From: JAGQNP01 sp038257245
Lineage (GTDB): Bacteria; Patescibacteriota; Saccharimonadia; Saccharimonadales; JACQNP01
Assembly: GCA_038257245.1 (NCBI GenBank)
Contig: JBBSJL010000011.1
Location: forward strand, 1 to 29,065
Length of the DNA: 29,065 bases
Reading direction: 5' to 3'
Part shown: in pieces, positions 13,750-20,828 of the stretch
Position numbering within the stretch: the first letter of the stretch is position 1
How the letters are laid out: every line of letters starts with the position of its first letter
Notes under the pieces: generated by a model
The model's database searches: none
What the model saw: only the letters and a program-made list of their open reading frames with translations
Told to the model about the DNA's origin: nothing
Translations under genes and position numbers: made by a program

Positions 13750-14043
13750 TTACTCTCCTTTTTTAATTATATTCAGTAAGCTTTCTACCATAGGATCTTC
13801 GTGTTTGACTGAATAACATATCTTCTGACCCTGTCTGTTTCTTATTACTAAGCCTGACAGCTCGAGTAGTTTGCACTGTTGTGAAACCGCCGATACACTA
13901 ATGCTTAATTCGTCTGCTATGCCGCTCACACAAATGTCTGGATATTCCATGAGTAAATTTAAAATATCCAACCTGGTACCGTCAGCTAATGCGGCAAAAA
14001 CACGGGACACCTTTTCGCTTCGCACGGTATTACTAGTACTCAT
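13750..14043 (-). CDS. ArsR-family winged-helix repressor, 97 aa
   Basis: LADGTRLDILNLL (18-30), the recognition-helix region SVSAVSQQCKLLELSGLVIRNRQG (49-72) and the wing KICYSV are classic ArsR/SmtB. The usual metal-binding ELCVCD at the start of the third helix is DICVSG here, so one cysteine (C38) remains. A thiol or redox switch is as likely as metal sensing, which fits an operon of thiol oxidoreductases. First gene of the operon, with two TTAAAGTTT repeats overlapping its promoter (autoregulation inferred). Confidence 0.9.
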   Translation of the reverse strand: MSTSNTVRSEKVSRVFAALADGTRLDILNLLMEYPDICVSGIADELSISVSAVSQQCKLLELSGLVIRNRQGQKICYSVKHEDPMVESLLNIIKKGE

Positions 14044-14046
14044 ACT

Positions 14047-14079
14047 TTAAAGTTTAACCAATTACTTAAAGTTTGTAAA
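14047..14079 (-). promoter_or_regulatory. arsR operon promoter with candidate ArsR operators
   Basis: Reverse strand: -35 TTTACA (14074-14079), 17-nt spacer, -10 TAAACT (14051-14056), then 7 nt to the ATG. TTAAAGTTT occurs twice on the plus strand, at 14047-14055 over the -10 and 14066-14074 beside the -35, 19 nt apart; the first is part of the palindrome ACTTTAAAGT. Confidence 0.6.
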
Positions 14080-14105
14080 TAGGTATGCGTTTGAATGTCC
14101 CCCGA

Positions 14106-14588
14106 TTACCTTGAAAATTTCTTTTGCCAAACCTGAAAAGTAAATGATATGCCGTTCTCGGTCACAGACTCTGATTCGCTAACCATTTCAAAAGTACTGA
14201 TAAATTCTGGGAAAAACTTAGTACAGCCAAAATCACCCTGTAATTGTGTTATATACAGTTCTTCATTAAGTTCGAGAGTTGAACCAAACAAGCCTGCTCC
14301 TCCCATATTCCATATATCGCCCTCGAAATTGGTAATAAAATCGTATGCGTTGTTTACGAGCTCAAAGCCATCTCTCAATCTTTCATCCCTATTTGATGCC
14401 ACAAAGTTTTTGACACCGGGGTACGGTGCTTTCATTTCTAAGTACATGCCGTAGCCCATTATCACGTCTGTACCAGATATTTTTTCCCGATAGTATGTAT
14501 AGTCGCTTGGGATTTTACCAAGCCATGGGATACCTTTATCGTTAGCTAGACCTCTTTTGCCGTCAATTGCTACAATCGCTCGTACCAC
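14106..14588 (-). CDS. folA: Dihydrofolate reductase, 160 aa
   Basis: NADPH-dependent reduction of dihydrofolate. Visible motifs: VRAIVAIDGKRGLANDKGIPW (N-terminal loop), catalytic acid D29 in IPSDYTYYRE, DVIMGYGMY (41-49), NMGGAGLFG (the NADPH-binding GG) and LYITQLQGDFGCTKFFPEF near the C-terminus. Normal length. GTG start, sharing one base with the folC stop (TAGTG). Pairing with folC is functionally sensible: one enzyme keeps folate reduced, the other glutamylates it. Confidence 0.92.
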   Translation of the reverse strand: MVRAIVAIDGKRGLANDKGIPWLGKIPSDYTYYREKISGTDVIMGYGMYLEMKAPYPGVKNFVASNRDERLRDGFELVNNAYDFITNFEGDIWNMGGAGLFGSTLELNEELYITQLQGDFGCTKFFPEFISTFEMVSESESVTENGISFTFQVWQKKFSR

Positions 14589-15856
14589 TATGTGACCTTT
14601 CTTTTTGAAAATATGCTCGAAATTAAATAAAACGACCCTGTCACTAGTAGTATATCTGCTTTTTCCTGAAGGAGCATATCAAATGCGCCTGCCGGATCTG
14701 GAATACCCCTAACAATAAAACCAAGGTCATTAGATATTGCTTCAAGTTCTTTTGATTTCATTGATTTATGGTGATAGTCTTCGACGATACTAAATTCTGT
14801 GACAATGATGTGGTCTGTTAATTCTTTAATTATTCCCAAATTTTCTACAACAGATTCTGATTTAGCCACACCAAAACTTACTAACACAGAGACTTTGTCT
14901 TCTGGATAAAGTTTTTTGACGCTTGTTACCATAGCTTTTAATTTTTGTGGATTGTGCCCTCCATCAAATATTAGTTTTTGATCATTTATGGTAAATGTCT
15001 GCATACGCCCAGGCACTACTGTTCTCTGCGAGTCAAATAACTCGTTTTGATCTAATACTGTCAGATTGTCTCGTTTTGCAATAAAATTCACTACTTTACT
15101 AGCCAAAAGCCAGTTTCTTTGTTGATAACTTGGTAACTTTGGGATAAATCTTGTTTTATCGGTTTGTTCTGTTTCTGAGTACGTGTGAAGCTGTGCACCA
15201 ACCACTTCCACTTTAGATTTAAAAACATTGTTTATTAGTTCTGATTGCTCCAAGGCAAAGACATGGTTACTGGGAAATATTATGCCTGCTTTTTGCCTAG
15301 CAATTTCCTGAATTGTGTGTCCGAGTATTCTCGTATGATCCAAACCGATGTCTGTTATTACGGCTATTTTGTTTGGATTTTGGATAACATTTGTCCCGTC
15401 TATAAGACCCCCTAAACCGACTTCCATAACAACATAATCACAACCAAGTTCATTAAACAGCCAGTATGCAAATGCTACCAAAAGCTCGAAGTACGAAGGC
15501 TTCAACCCGATAACTCCGTCAATGCTAATAAACCTATTGAACAACTGACAATATTCTTTTTCATCCAAAGGAATATTATTTATTTGAACGCGTTCGTTCA
15601 CCTCATAAATATGTGGGGAGACGCTCAGGCCGACTTTTGCTCCGGTTTTGGATAATATACTAGCTAAGTAGTAAGCAGTTGAGGTCTTACCTGAAGTACC
15701 CGCGACATGAATAACTTTCAACCTCTCTTGTGGTAACCCGAGCAATGGCATTAACTTTTTCATCTTATCCAGTGTATATACTCCCGGATCCGATATCGCG
15801 CCAGGTACAAAGCCCTCTAAAAATTTGTTTACATCTTCAAAATTGTTCATTTGCAT
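14588..15856 (-). CDS. folC: Folylpolyglutamate synthase/dihydrofolate synthase family
   Basis: 422 aa from the chosen ATG. This Mur-ligase-fold ATPase adds glutamate to (dihydro)folate. The P-loop is VAGTSGKTST (51-60), where most FolC have GTNGKGS; here it is Mur-like. SPHIYEVNERVQINN, EVGLGGLIDGTNV and GLDHTRILGHTIQEIARQKAGI are typical FolC, as is FDGGHNPQKLKAM. I start at ATG 15856 because an AGAGGA sits just upstream and a -10 TAAAAT at 15868-15873; the frame runs on to 15946, but through the divergent promoter. Dihydropteroate synthase is not in the window, so salvage of folate is possible. Confidence 0.88.
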   Translation of the reverse strand: MQMNNFEDVNKFLEGFVPGAISDPGVYTLDKMKKLMPLLGLPQERLKVIHVAGTSGKTSTAYYLASILSKTGAKVGLSVSPHIYEVNERVQINNIPLDEKEYCQLFNRFISIDGVIGLKPSYFELLVAFAYWLFNELGCDYVVMEVGLGGLIDGTNVIQNPNKIAVITDIGLDHTRILGHTIQEIARQKAGIIFPSNHVFALEQSELINNVFKSKVEVVGAQLHTYSETEQTDKTRFIPKLPSYQQRNWLLASKVVNFIAKRDNLTVLDQNELFDSQRTVVPGRMQTFTINDQKLIFDGGHNPQKLKAMVTSVKKLYPEDKVSVLVSFGVAKSESVVENLGIIKELTDHIIVTEFSIVEDYHHKSMKSKELEAISNDLGFIVRGIPDPAGAFDMLLQEKADILLVTGSFYLISSIFSKRKVT

Positions 15857-15867
15857 AAGTCCTCTGT

Positions 15868-15893
15868 ATTTTACCTGCAAAGGTGGGTACAAT
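15868..15893. promoter_or_regulatory. Divergent overlapping promoters, folC and the 91-aa gene
   Basis: Reverse-strand -10 TAAAAT at 15868-15873 (folC) and plus-strand -10 TACAAT at 15888-15893, 6 nt before the ATG at 15900. Polymerases at the two sites would exclude each other. Confidence 0.5.
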
Positions 15894-15899
15894 CTAGTC

Positions 15900-16175
15900 A
15901 TGGCTAAACAAAAGAAGCTTGGGAAGCGAACCGAGTCGGAATACAAAGCAATTGGGAAACTCCTGGAAGATACTTATCTGGCAAATACATCGGGTTCTAA
16001 AAAAGTTCTGTGGTTCAGTTTTTTGCGCGGATTATTTTATGGATTGGGAATATTTTTAGCAGGAACTCTTGTTATTGGTCTAATCATTTGGGGGCTCAGC
16101 TTGTTAGATTCTGTTCCAATAATTGGTCCGTTTATTGAAAAAATAATTCATAATTTAGATACTACTACGATCTAG
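15900..16175 (+). CDS. Small membrane protein, 91 aa (DUF5665-like)
   Basis: The ATG at 15900 follows a -10 box at leaderless spacing. A basic cytosolic head (AKQKKLGKRTESEYKAIGKLLEDTY) precedes a long hydrophobic segment, LFYGLGIFLAGTLVIGLIIWGLSLL, which may be one long or two short helices, then VPIIGPFIEKII. This architecture (charged N-terminus, R-G-L-x-x-G-L-G, then a proline-isoleucine-glycine turn) resembles the small membrane family DUF5665, an assignment from memory and not certain. Function unknown. Confidence 0.75.
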   Translation: MAKQKKLGKRTESEYKAIGKLLEDTYLANTSGSKKVLWFSFLRGLFYGLGIFLAGTLVIGLIIWGLSLLDSVPIIGPFIEKIIHNLDTTTI

Positions 16176-16220
16176 GTAATCGTATCTTAATACTGCAAAC
16201 TTAGAACAACCTGAAAATAA

Positions 16221-16583
16221 TTACTTCTTACCGATATCCCCTAGATGTGTACGTTTGAAGCCCGTTGAAAGTTTAAGCCCATACCCAAACACTCTATCCA
16301 TGCCTATATGGGCAAACCACAAACAAATCAATCCAAGCAGTAAATCACTTGCGATAAAAATATATATTATCGTTAATAACGATGGGACTATTAGGCTGTG
16401 GATCATATTATATGTAATGGCTCCTAGCTTTGGATTAACCAAGTACCCGCCCATAGAAATATCAAACAATAGAATTGTGGCTACGAAGATTAATATACTA
16501 AAGCCATTATTTAAATAAACTGTCGTTGATGCTAAAAATATACTAAGCCCTTCGAGTCTTTGTATTGTGATAATATTTTTCAT
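16221..16583 (-). CDS. DUF4260-type membrane protein, 120 aa
   Basis: Four hydrophobic segments with the family pattern: RLEGLSIFLAST at the start, FDISMGGYLVNPKLGAITYNMIHS in the middle, and a C-terminal HIGMDRVFGYGLKLSTGFKRTHLGDIGK, which is the most conserved DUF4260 signature. Function is not known; the conserved N-x-x-H, H-x-x-x-D-R and THLG residues suggest a shared polar site at the membrane face. Its ATG directly follows the stop of the APH-like gene without a gap, so the two are co-expressed. Confidence 0.85.
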   Translation of the reverse strand: MKNIITIQRLEGLSIFLASTTVYLNNGFSILIFVATILLFDISMGGYLVNPKLGAITYNMIHSLIVPSLLTIIYIFIASDLLLGLICLWFAHIGMDRVFGYGLKLSTGFKRTHLGDIGKK

Positions 16584-17483
16584 TTAATCCTCCTTGTTTA
16601 ATAATTCCGCACAAGCCTCTATGCTTTTTGCTTGCGCAGTACGTAACTTCCACTCACGAGCACTTGAATCTTCGTCTCCATTTAGTATGATGACCAGCCA
16701 ATAGCTCAGGAGATACGCTAACATCTTTTTGTCATACTTTTCCGGATGCAATTCATAAGGGTTGAAACCAGATTGATATATGTTAATGAATAGGGGGGTG
16801 GTATCTAGGCTCTCGTCCCCCAGACAAATCCAATTCCAGTCAATTAACTTGCCGGTTTTGGTTTTTGGATCGTATCCAAAGTTATCGGCCCTAATATCTT
16901 CATGAACCAAACTATCTTCTTTAATTAACCACCCCTCGTGTAGTTGTGCTAGTCGTTCAATTTGCTCGCGAGTAAATTGAGTCTTTATGTCTAGTTTAAG
17001 CAATTTCGTGTTAATTACTTTTACATTCTCGGCTTCCAGTAGTTTGGGCCACTTTGTACCTAGATCAACCACATCACCTAAGTGGAATTCTGGGTCGTTC
17101 ATAAATAGATCTCTGTATTGTTTAAGTGAATCCTGGGCTGTAAGCACAGCTGTTAGCTTATCCTCATCCCACTTATTCTCAAAGCTATATCCTTCTAGAT
17201 ATTCGATAACCATTGCGGAATAATCATCGCTTCTGGAAAGGAGTTTTGGAATATGTTCGTAGCCTGCCTTGTTAAGTATTTCGTAAACCTTTATTTCCTT
17301 TGACAACCATTTTTTTGTCATTTCGTCATTTGCATTCTTGACGAATACTTTCTTTCCGTCCGGCAACGTAACAATGCCTCTTATTGCAGAGGTATATCCG
17401 CCTTCAACAGCCTGAATTTTGCCCAAATGCGGAACAATGTCAGATTCCCAATTATATTTTAGATTGCTTGAATTAGCTTTCAT
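16584..17483 (-). CDS. Aminoglycoside phosphotransferase (APH)-family kinase, 299 aa
   Basis: Protein-kinase-like fold: a nucleotide lysine in KVFVKNA (K49), a hinge-like MVIEYLEGYS (91-100), the catalytic loop VHEDIRADNFG with D196 and N201, and the metal-binding LIDWNW (D215). The substrate cannot be read from sequence: APH-family members phosphorylate antibiotics, choline, homoserine, fructosamines or other small molecules. Nothing else here points to resistance. A -10 TACTAT with TGA lies 7 nt before the ATG. Upstream of and abutting the DUF4260 gene. Confidence 0.85.
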   Translation of the reverse strand: MKANSSNLKYNWESDIVPHLGKIQAVEGGYTSAIRGIVTLPDGKKVFVKNANDEMTKKWLSKEIKVYEILNKAGYEHIPKLLSRSDDYSAMVIEYLEGYSFENKWDEDKLTAVLTAQDSLKQYRDLFMNDPEFHLGDVVDLGTKWPKLLEAENVKVINTKLLKLDIKTQFTREQIERLAQLHEGWLIKEDSLVHEDIRADNFGYDPKTKTGKLIDWNWICLGDESLDTTPLFINIYQSGFNPYELHPEKYDKKMLAYLLSYWLVIILNGDEDSSAREWKLRTAQAKSIEACAELLNKED

Positions 17484-17490
17484 TAGTTAA

Positions 17491-17496
17491 ATAGTA
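17491..17496 (-). promoter_or_regulatory. Extended -10 promoter of the APH-like gene
   Basis: Reverse-strand TACTAT with TGA directly upstream; 7-nt gap to the ATG. Confidence 0.5.
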
Positions 17497-17510
17497 TCAA
17501 GAAAATGGTT

Positions 17511-17984
17511 TTACTTTAAACTGAACTTCTTTAGTACTTTACGTTTATTTATGTCGCCTTCCGGAAACATGTCTACTAAGCAAACATCTGTTAATATAAA
17601 TTTTTCAGACTTTGGAAAGTTATTACCCAACTGAACAGTAGCATGAGCCCGGTATCCATCTTTAAGATATTGTGGTTCATCAAAAGCTGCAGATTTGCTC
17701 TTTAGTAAATCAACTAGTTCTTTATGTAATAGATTTAGCTGTTCGTTTGGCTGGATGATCGTCACCTTTACGTCCTTGTGTGGACCAAAATAATCGTCAC
17801 CTTCAGCCGTTAAGGTTATCTTGTTTGTATTATTAATAATTTTTGCGATGTCATTATCTATTTCTGCATTTCTCAAAACGGCAAAATTTGCAACCAAAGT
17901 TACATGGAGAGGCCAATTTATGGATGAATATTCAAATCCTATATCTATACTATTTACAAATGCTACCAAAACATACTTCTGCAT
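17511..17984 (-). CDS. 2H phosphoesterase (LigT/2'-5' RNA ligase-like), 157 aa
   Basis: The two hallmark motifs are present: H27-V-T29 in WPLHVTLV and H114-A-T116 in YRAHATVQL, about 87 residues apart as expected for the duplicated 2H fold. Family members hydrolyse 2',3'-cyclic phosphates or 2'-5' linkages in RNA and small nucleotides. Length is slightly shorter than LigT. Candidate -10 TATCAT with TGT (17991-17996) lies 6 nt before the ATG. The next gene downstream, the APH-like kinase, has its own promoter in the 27-nt gap. Confidence 0.85.
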   Translation of the reverse strand: MQKYVLVAFVNSIDIGFEYSSINWPLHVTLVANFAVLRNAEIDNDIAKIINNTNKITLTAEGDDYFGPHKDVKVTIIQPNEQLNLLHKELVDLLKSKSAAFDEPQYLKDGYRAHATVQLGNNFPKSEKFILTDVCLVDMFPEGDINKRKVLKKFSLK

Positions 17985-18033
17985 TAGGTTATGATAACAA
18001 ATTAGAAGTTTTCTCTGTAAAATAATTAAAATT

Positions 18034-18110
18034 TGGTACGCCCGGACGGATTCGAACCGCCGACCTCCTGTTCCGAAGACAGGCGCTCTATCCAGCTGAG
18101 CTACGGGCGC
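18034..18110 (-). tRNA. tRNA-Arg(TCG)
   Basis: Acceptor GCGCCCG/CGGGCGT (G1-U72 wobble), anticodon stem CCTGT/ACAGG with loop CTTCGGA (anticodon TCG, reads CGA), T-arm GGCGG/CCGTC, discriminator A, CCA encoded. An extended -10 (TGT, TAAAAT) lies at 18121-18126 on the reverse strand. Confidence 0.96.
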
Positions 18111-18131
18111 ATAAGTTGATATTTTAACAGG

Positions 18132-18548
18132 TTAGGGGGTTGTTGTCGATGTAGTTGTATGTAGATCAATATCAGCATTTGGGTTTTCTACACCTGCATC
18201 TTCCAATACCTTTACACACCCTTCCATTTGCATACCTAAAGCTGATGTACAAATATCCAGCCTAAACTGTTGATAGTCATCGAAGAAGCCATTAGCTTTT
18301 AGCATGAATTCATCTAGATCTTTAGTAGTTGGATCAATCTTTTCATCCAATCTGACACCTAATTCTTGACCAGTTTGGCTAATTTCTCCTCTTACTTGGT
18401 CTGTACCCTGTTCTGTTAATTGAGCGCCGACAAACCACAATCCAGATAGCGAAGTAGATATATAAAACAACCCCCGCCTAATTGATTTTTTCGGTAATAT
18501 TCTTTCTACGAAACCAACGCTACCTAAGCTTTCTGATTTTTCCTGCAC
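18132..18548 (-). CDS. Small anchored protein, 138 aa, partner of the XRE regulator gene
   Basis: A basic stretch (LPKKSIRRG) precedes a single moderately hydrophobic helix LFYISTSLSGLWFVGAQL (27-44). The rest is soluble and probably helical (TDQVRGEISQTGQELGVRL), with two cysteines (CTSALGMQMEGC) and a threonine/serine-rich tail. By the positive-inside rule the long C-terminal part faces outside. It starts 6 nt after the stop of the XRE-DUF3467-like gene, so the two are co-transcribed. Not recognised; perhaps a membrane sensor acting with that regulator. Confidence 0.7.
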   Translation of the reverse strand: MQEKSESLGSVGFVERILPKKSIRRGLFYISTSLSGLWFVGAQLTEQGTDQVRGEISQTGQELGVRLDEKIDPTTKDLDEFMLKANGFFDDYQQFRLDICTSALGMQMEGCVKVLEDAGVENPNADIDLHTTTSTTTP

Positions 18549-18554
18549 GAAACC

Positions 18555-19112
18555 TTAACCTTCTTTTGTTGTTTCGGGCAACTGTTTTATTTCTTTTGGT
18601 TTATCGGCTTGTTCTAAGGTTGTCTTCAGTACATCTAGCAGGCTTTTGGCGTGTTCTTTACTCATGCCAATTCTAGATACAGCTAATGGCTGACTGTTCG
18701 GCCCAGCTCCCTGCATGAAGTTAATCACTACTCCGTAATTATTAATCATGACGTGAACGAGATCTGTATATACTATTCTGGCATCCATTGGCATTACCAT
18801 AATTTGTTGTTGGTGAAAATTCGTACTATCAGCATTGCTTGAAAAACTATTAGTAGAATTCAAGTCCTCATATCCGGCTAATTCCCAAAGTTTAATTGAG
18901 TCTTCTTCCCTTATGCCAAAATAACTTATTAGCAAAGATAAGATGTCTTGACTTGGGCGCTTGTGCCCATCTTCAAACTTAATTAATTCATCACTGTCGA
19001 TCTCAACAGCACCAGATACCTCAACTAAGGTTTCTTTCCTCTTTGTTCGTAGCTTCTTGAGCTCCTTGCCTAGAGGTTCAAATGGTAGTTTTGATTTATT
19101 ATTCTCACTCAC
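18555..19112 (-). CDS. XRE-family helix-turn-helix protein with DUF3467-like domain, 185 aa
   Basis: From the GTG at 19112, residues 8-65 form an XRE-type HTH (LGKELKKLRTKRKETLVEVSGAVEIDSDELIKFEDGHKRPSQDIL). A Ser/Asn linker follows. Residues 115-175 (RIVYTDLVHVMINNYGVVINFMQ...AVSRIGMSKEHAKSLLDVLKTTLEQ) match the look of DUF3467. It is probably a DNA-binding regulator with a small partner or ligand domain. The upstream ATG at 19145 would place coding sequence over a perfect palindrome, so the GTG is preferred. Divergent from murB. Confidence 0.8.
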   Translation of the reverse strand: MSENNKSKLPFEPLGKELKKLRTKRKETLVEVSGAVEIDSDELIKFEDGHKRPSQDILSLLISYFGIREEDSIKLWELAGYEDLNSTNSFSSNADSTNFHQQQIMVMPMDARIVYTDLVHVMINNYGVVINFMQGAGPNSQPLAVSRIGMSKEHAKSLLDVLKTTLEQADKPKEIKQLPETTKEG

Positions 19113-19123
19113 TATTGTTAATG

Positions 19124-19135
19124 TTATCGCGATAA
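19124..19135. promoter_or_regulatory. Perfect palindrome between the XRE gene and murB
   Basis: TTATCGCGATAA, 12 bp, overlapping the presumed -10 of the XRE gene (TAACAT, reverse strand, 19121-19126) and 27 nt upstream of the murB -10. A likely XRE operator. Confidence 0.5.
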
Positions 19136-19161
19136 TATATCCCACGCAAGCTAAAGCAAGT

Positions 19162-19167
19162 TATAAT
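19162..19167 (+). promoter_or_regulatory. -10 box of murB
   Basis: TATAAT, 8 nt before the murB ATG. Confidence 0.55.
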
Positions 19168-19175
19168 AGTAAATA

Positions 19176-20213
19176 ATGTATATTTTCGAAAATATTCCGT
19201 TGTCCACGCTATCTACAATGCGGCTTGGTGGCTTCACTAGATATATGAGTGATGTAAACTCCAGAAATGACATAAAAGAATCCTTCGAATGGGCCAAAAC
19301 AAAAAATGTTCCAATAATAATGATTGGCCAAGGCAGTAATATTATTTGGAGTGATGAAGGTTTCGATGGGTTGGTTCTAGTAAACAAAATCCTGGGTTTT
19401 GAAGTGTTCGAAGAAGATGATGAAAATATTTACGTCACGATTGGAGCTGGCGAAAACTGGGATGAGATCGTATCGCGTACTGTTGCGAAGGGTTATTCCG
19501 GTATTGAACAACTCTCCTTAATACCTGGCACAGTTGGGGCAACACCTGTACAAAACGTCGGAGCATACGGACGGGAGATTTCTGACTTGCTAACCACTAT
19601 CGAGGCCTTTGATACTAAAGAAGAGGAGTTTGTCACCCTTCGTGGAAGCGACTGTGGACTTGGCTATAGAACAAGCCGGTTTAAAACAACAGATCAAAAT
19701 CGCTTTCTTATCAACAGCATTACTATTCGGCTTTCAAAAACCCCACCCAAGCCACCCTTTTATAATTCCTTACAGAAGTATTTAAACGAAAAAGGTGTTA
19801 CAGGATATTCTCCACAGTCAATAAGAGATGCCGTCATTGCTATTCGCTCGGCCAAGCTCCCTGATCCCGCTAAAGTCGCCAATGTCGGATCATTTTTCCA
19901 TAATCCAATTGTTGACTCTAGGACTGCCTCACTGCTTGTTAATCAGTATGAAAATATTCCACACTGGCCGCAAGAAGATGGTAAGTTCAAGCTATCTGCT
20001 GCTTGGCTTTTAGAGCAGGCTGGGTTTAAAGATTATCATGACAAAGAAACTGGGTTTTCTACCTGGCCTAACCAACCGTTAGTAATCGTCAACGAACAGG
20101 CCAGTAAAACTAAAGACTTGCTCGTATTCAGGGATAAGTTGACTACCAAAGTCAAACAAAAATTCGGAATTGACTTACAACAAGAGCCAGAAATACTCGG
20201 AAACTATAATTAA
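19176..20213 (+). CDS. murB: UDP-N-acetylenolpyruvoylglucosamine reductase
   Basis: 345 aa. The FAD- and NADPH-dependent enzyme reduces UDP-GlcNAc-enolpyruvate to UDP-MurNAc. Visible motifs: STMRLGG (substrate loop), IGQGSNIIWSDEGFDGLVL (FAD binding), LSLIPGTVGATPVQNVGAYG (FAD binding), YRTSRFK, NVGSFFHNP (catalytic serine within GSFF) and AAWLLEQAGFK. The presence of the extra segment between YRTSRFK and NVGSFF, plus total length, fits type I MurB like E. coli. Leaderless-type promoter. It acts directly after the MurA encoded 3 kb downstream. Confidence 0.95.
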   Translation: MYIFENIPLSTLSTMRLGGFTRYMSDVNSRNDIKESFEWAKTKNVPIIMIGQGSNIIWSDEGFDGLVLVNKILGFEVFEEDDENIYVTIGAGENWDEIVSRTVAKGYSGIEQLSLIPGTVGATPVQNVGAYGREISDLLTTIEAFDTKEEEFVTLRGSDCGLGYRTSRFKTTDQNRFLINSITIRLSKTPPKPPFYNSLQKYLNEKGVTGYSPQSIRDAVIAIRSAKLPDPAKVANVGSFFHNPIVDSRTASLLVNQYENIPHWPQEDGKFKLSAAWLLEQAGFKDYHDKETGFSTWPNQPLVIVNEQASKTKDLLVFRDKLTTKVKQKFGIDLQQEPEILGNYN

Positions 20214-20229
20214 CACTTTTGCGTTGATC

Positions 20230-20238
20230 TGTTATAAT
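20230..20238 (+). promoter_or_regulatory. Extended -10 promoter with a real leader
   Basis: TGT then TATAAT (20233-20238). The next start codon is at 20313, giving a leader of roughly 70 nt, with AAAGGGA as ribosome binding site at 20301-20307. Confidence 0.55.
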
Positions 20239-20312
20239 AAACATTAGAATTTTGTCATAACTTCACCGACAAACATTCACACAAAAATTTATCATAAAGC
20301 AAAGGGACAATC

Positions 20313-20828
20313 TTGAGTATTATTACTTTGGAGCGTGGGCCTTCTGAAATTTATGGAGATTCACTACGCGTACTAGGTGGTATTGTTTCGTCACAAGATG
20401 CCGACGCATTTTCAGAGTTAATGAACATCTATCCGGGTTTCTGCCGGGACAAGACTCAAACTGATGCCCAAGCACTCATGGATAGCGGCGGGTTACAAAC
20501 TCAACAGGGACAGTTTGTGTTCGGAGCTGAGTCAACCCTAAGAGCGGTGCGCAATGGCATAGATCTTTTTGCATCAACACAACCAGTTGAGATAGAACCA
20601 TCGTTTAAAGATAGAACCGTAGCTGTATTTAAACGAATATCAAATCGTGTATTCCCCTCTGACGACTTAGAGACACTAGATAATCGTCGGGTCCTCCCAA
20701 CGTGGGATAAAAAGTTTATTAGTATAGGTGGCGCACGCCGCCCACTAGATTCAGGAAGACTTGCTCTCGCTGTCAGCGAAACTGTTGCAGAAGTTCTACC
20801 CCCATTACTTGGCAAGTCGGAATACTAG
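20313..20828 (+). CDS. Unknown 171-aa cytosolic protein
   Basis: TTG start with a Shine-Dalgarno-like AAAGGGA 5 nt upstream. No signal peptide or membrane helix. It has a mixed alpha/beta look with no recognisable catalytic motif. Notable segments are GIVSSQDADAFSELM (22-36), a QTDAQALMDSGGLQTQQGQFVFG stretch (53-75), a basic region RTVAVFKRISNRVF, and the C-terminal ARRPLDSGRLALAVSETVAEVLPPLL. It converges with glyA, overlapping by 4 nt. Not assigned. Confidence 0.7.
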   Translation: MSIITLERGPSEIYGDSLRVLGGIVSSQDADAFSELMNIYPGFCRDKTQTDAQALMDSGGLQTQQGQFVFGAESTLRAVRNGIDLFASTQPVEIEPSFKDRTVAVFKRISNRVFPSDDLETLDNRRVLPTWDKKFISIGGARRPLDSGRLALAVSETVAEVLPPLLGKSEY

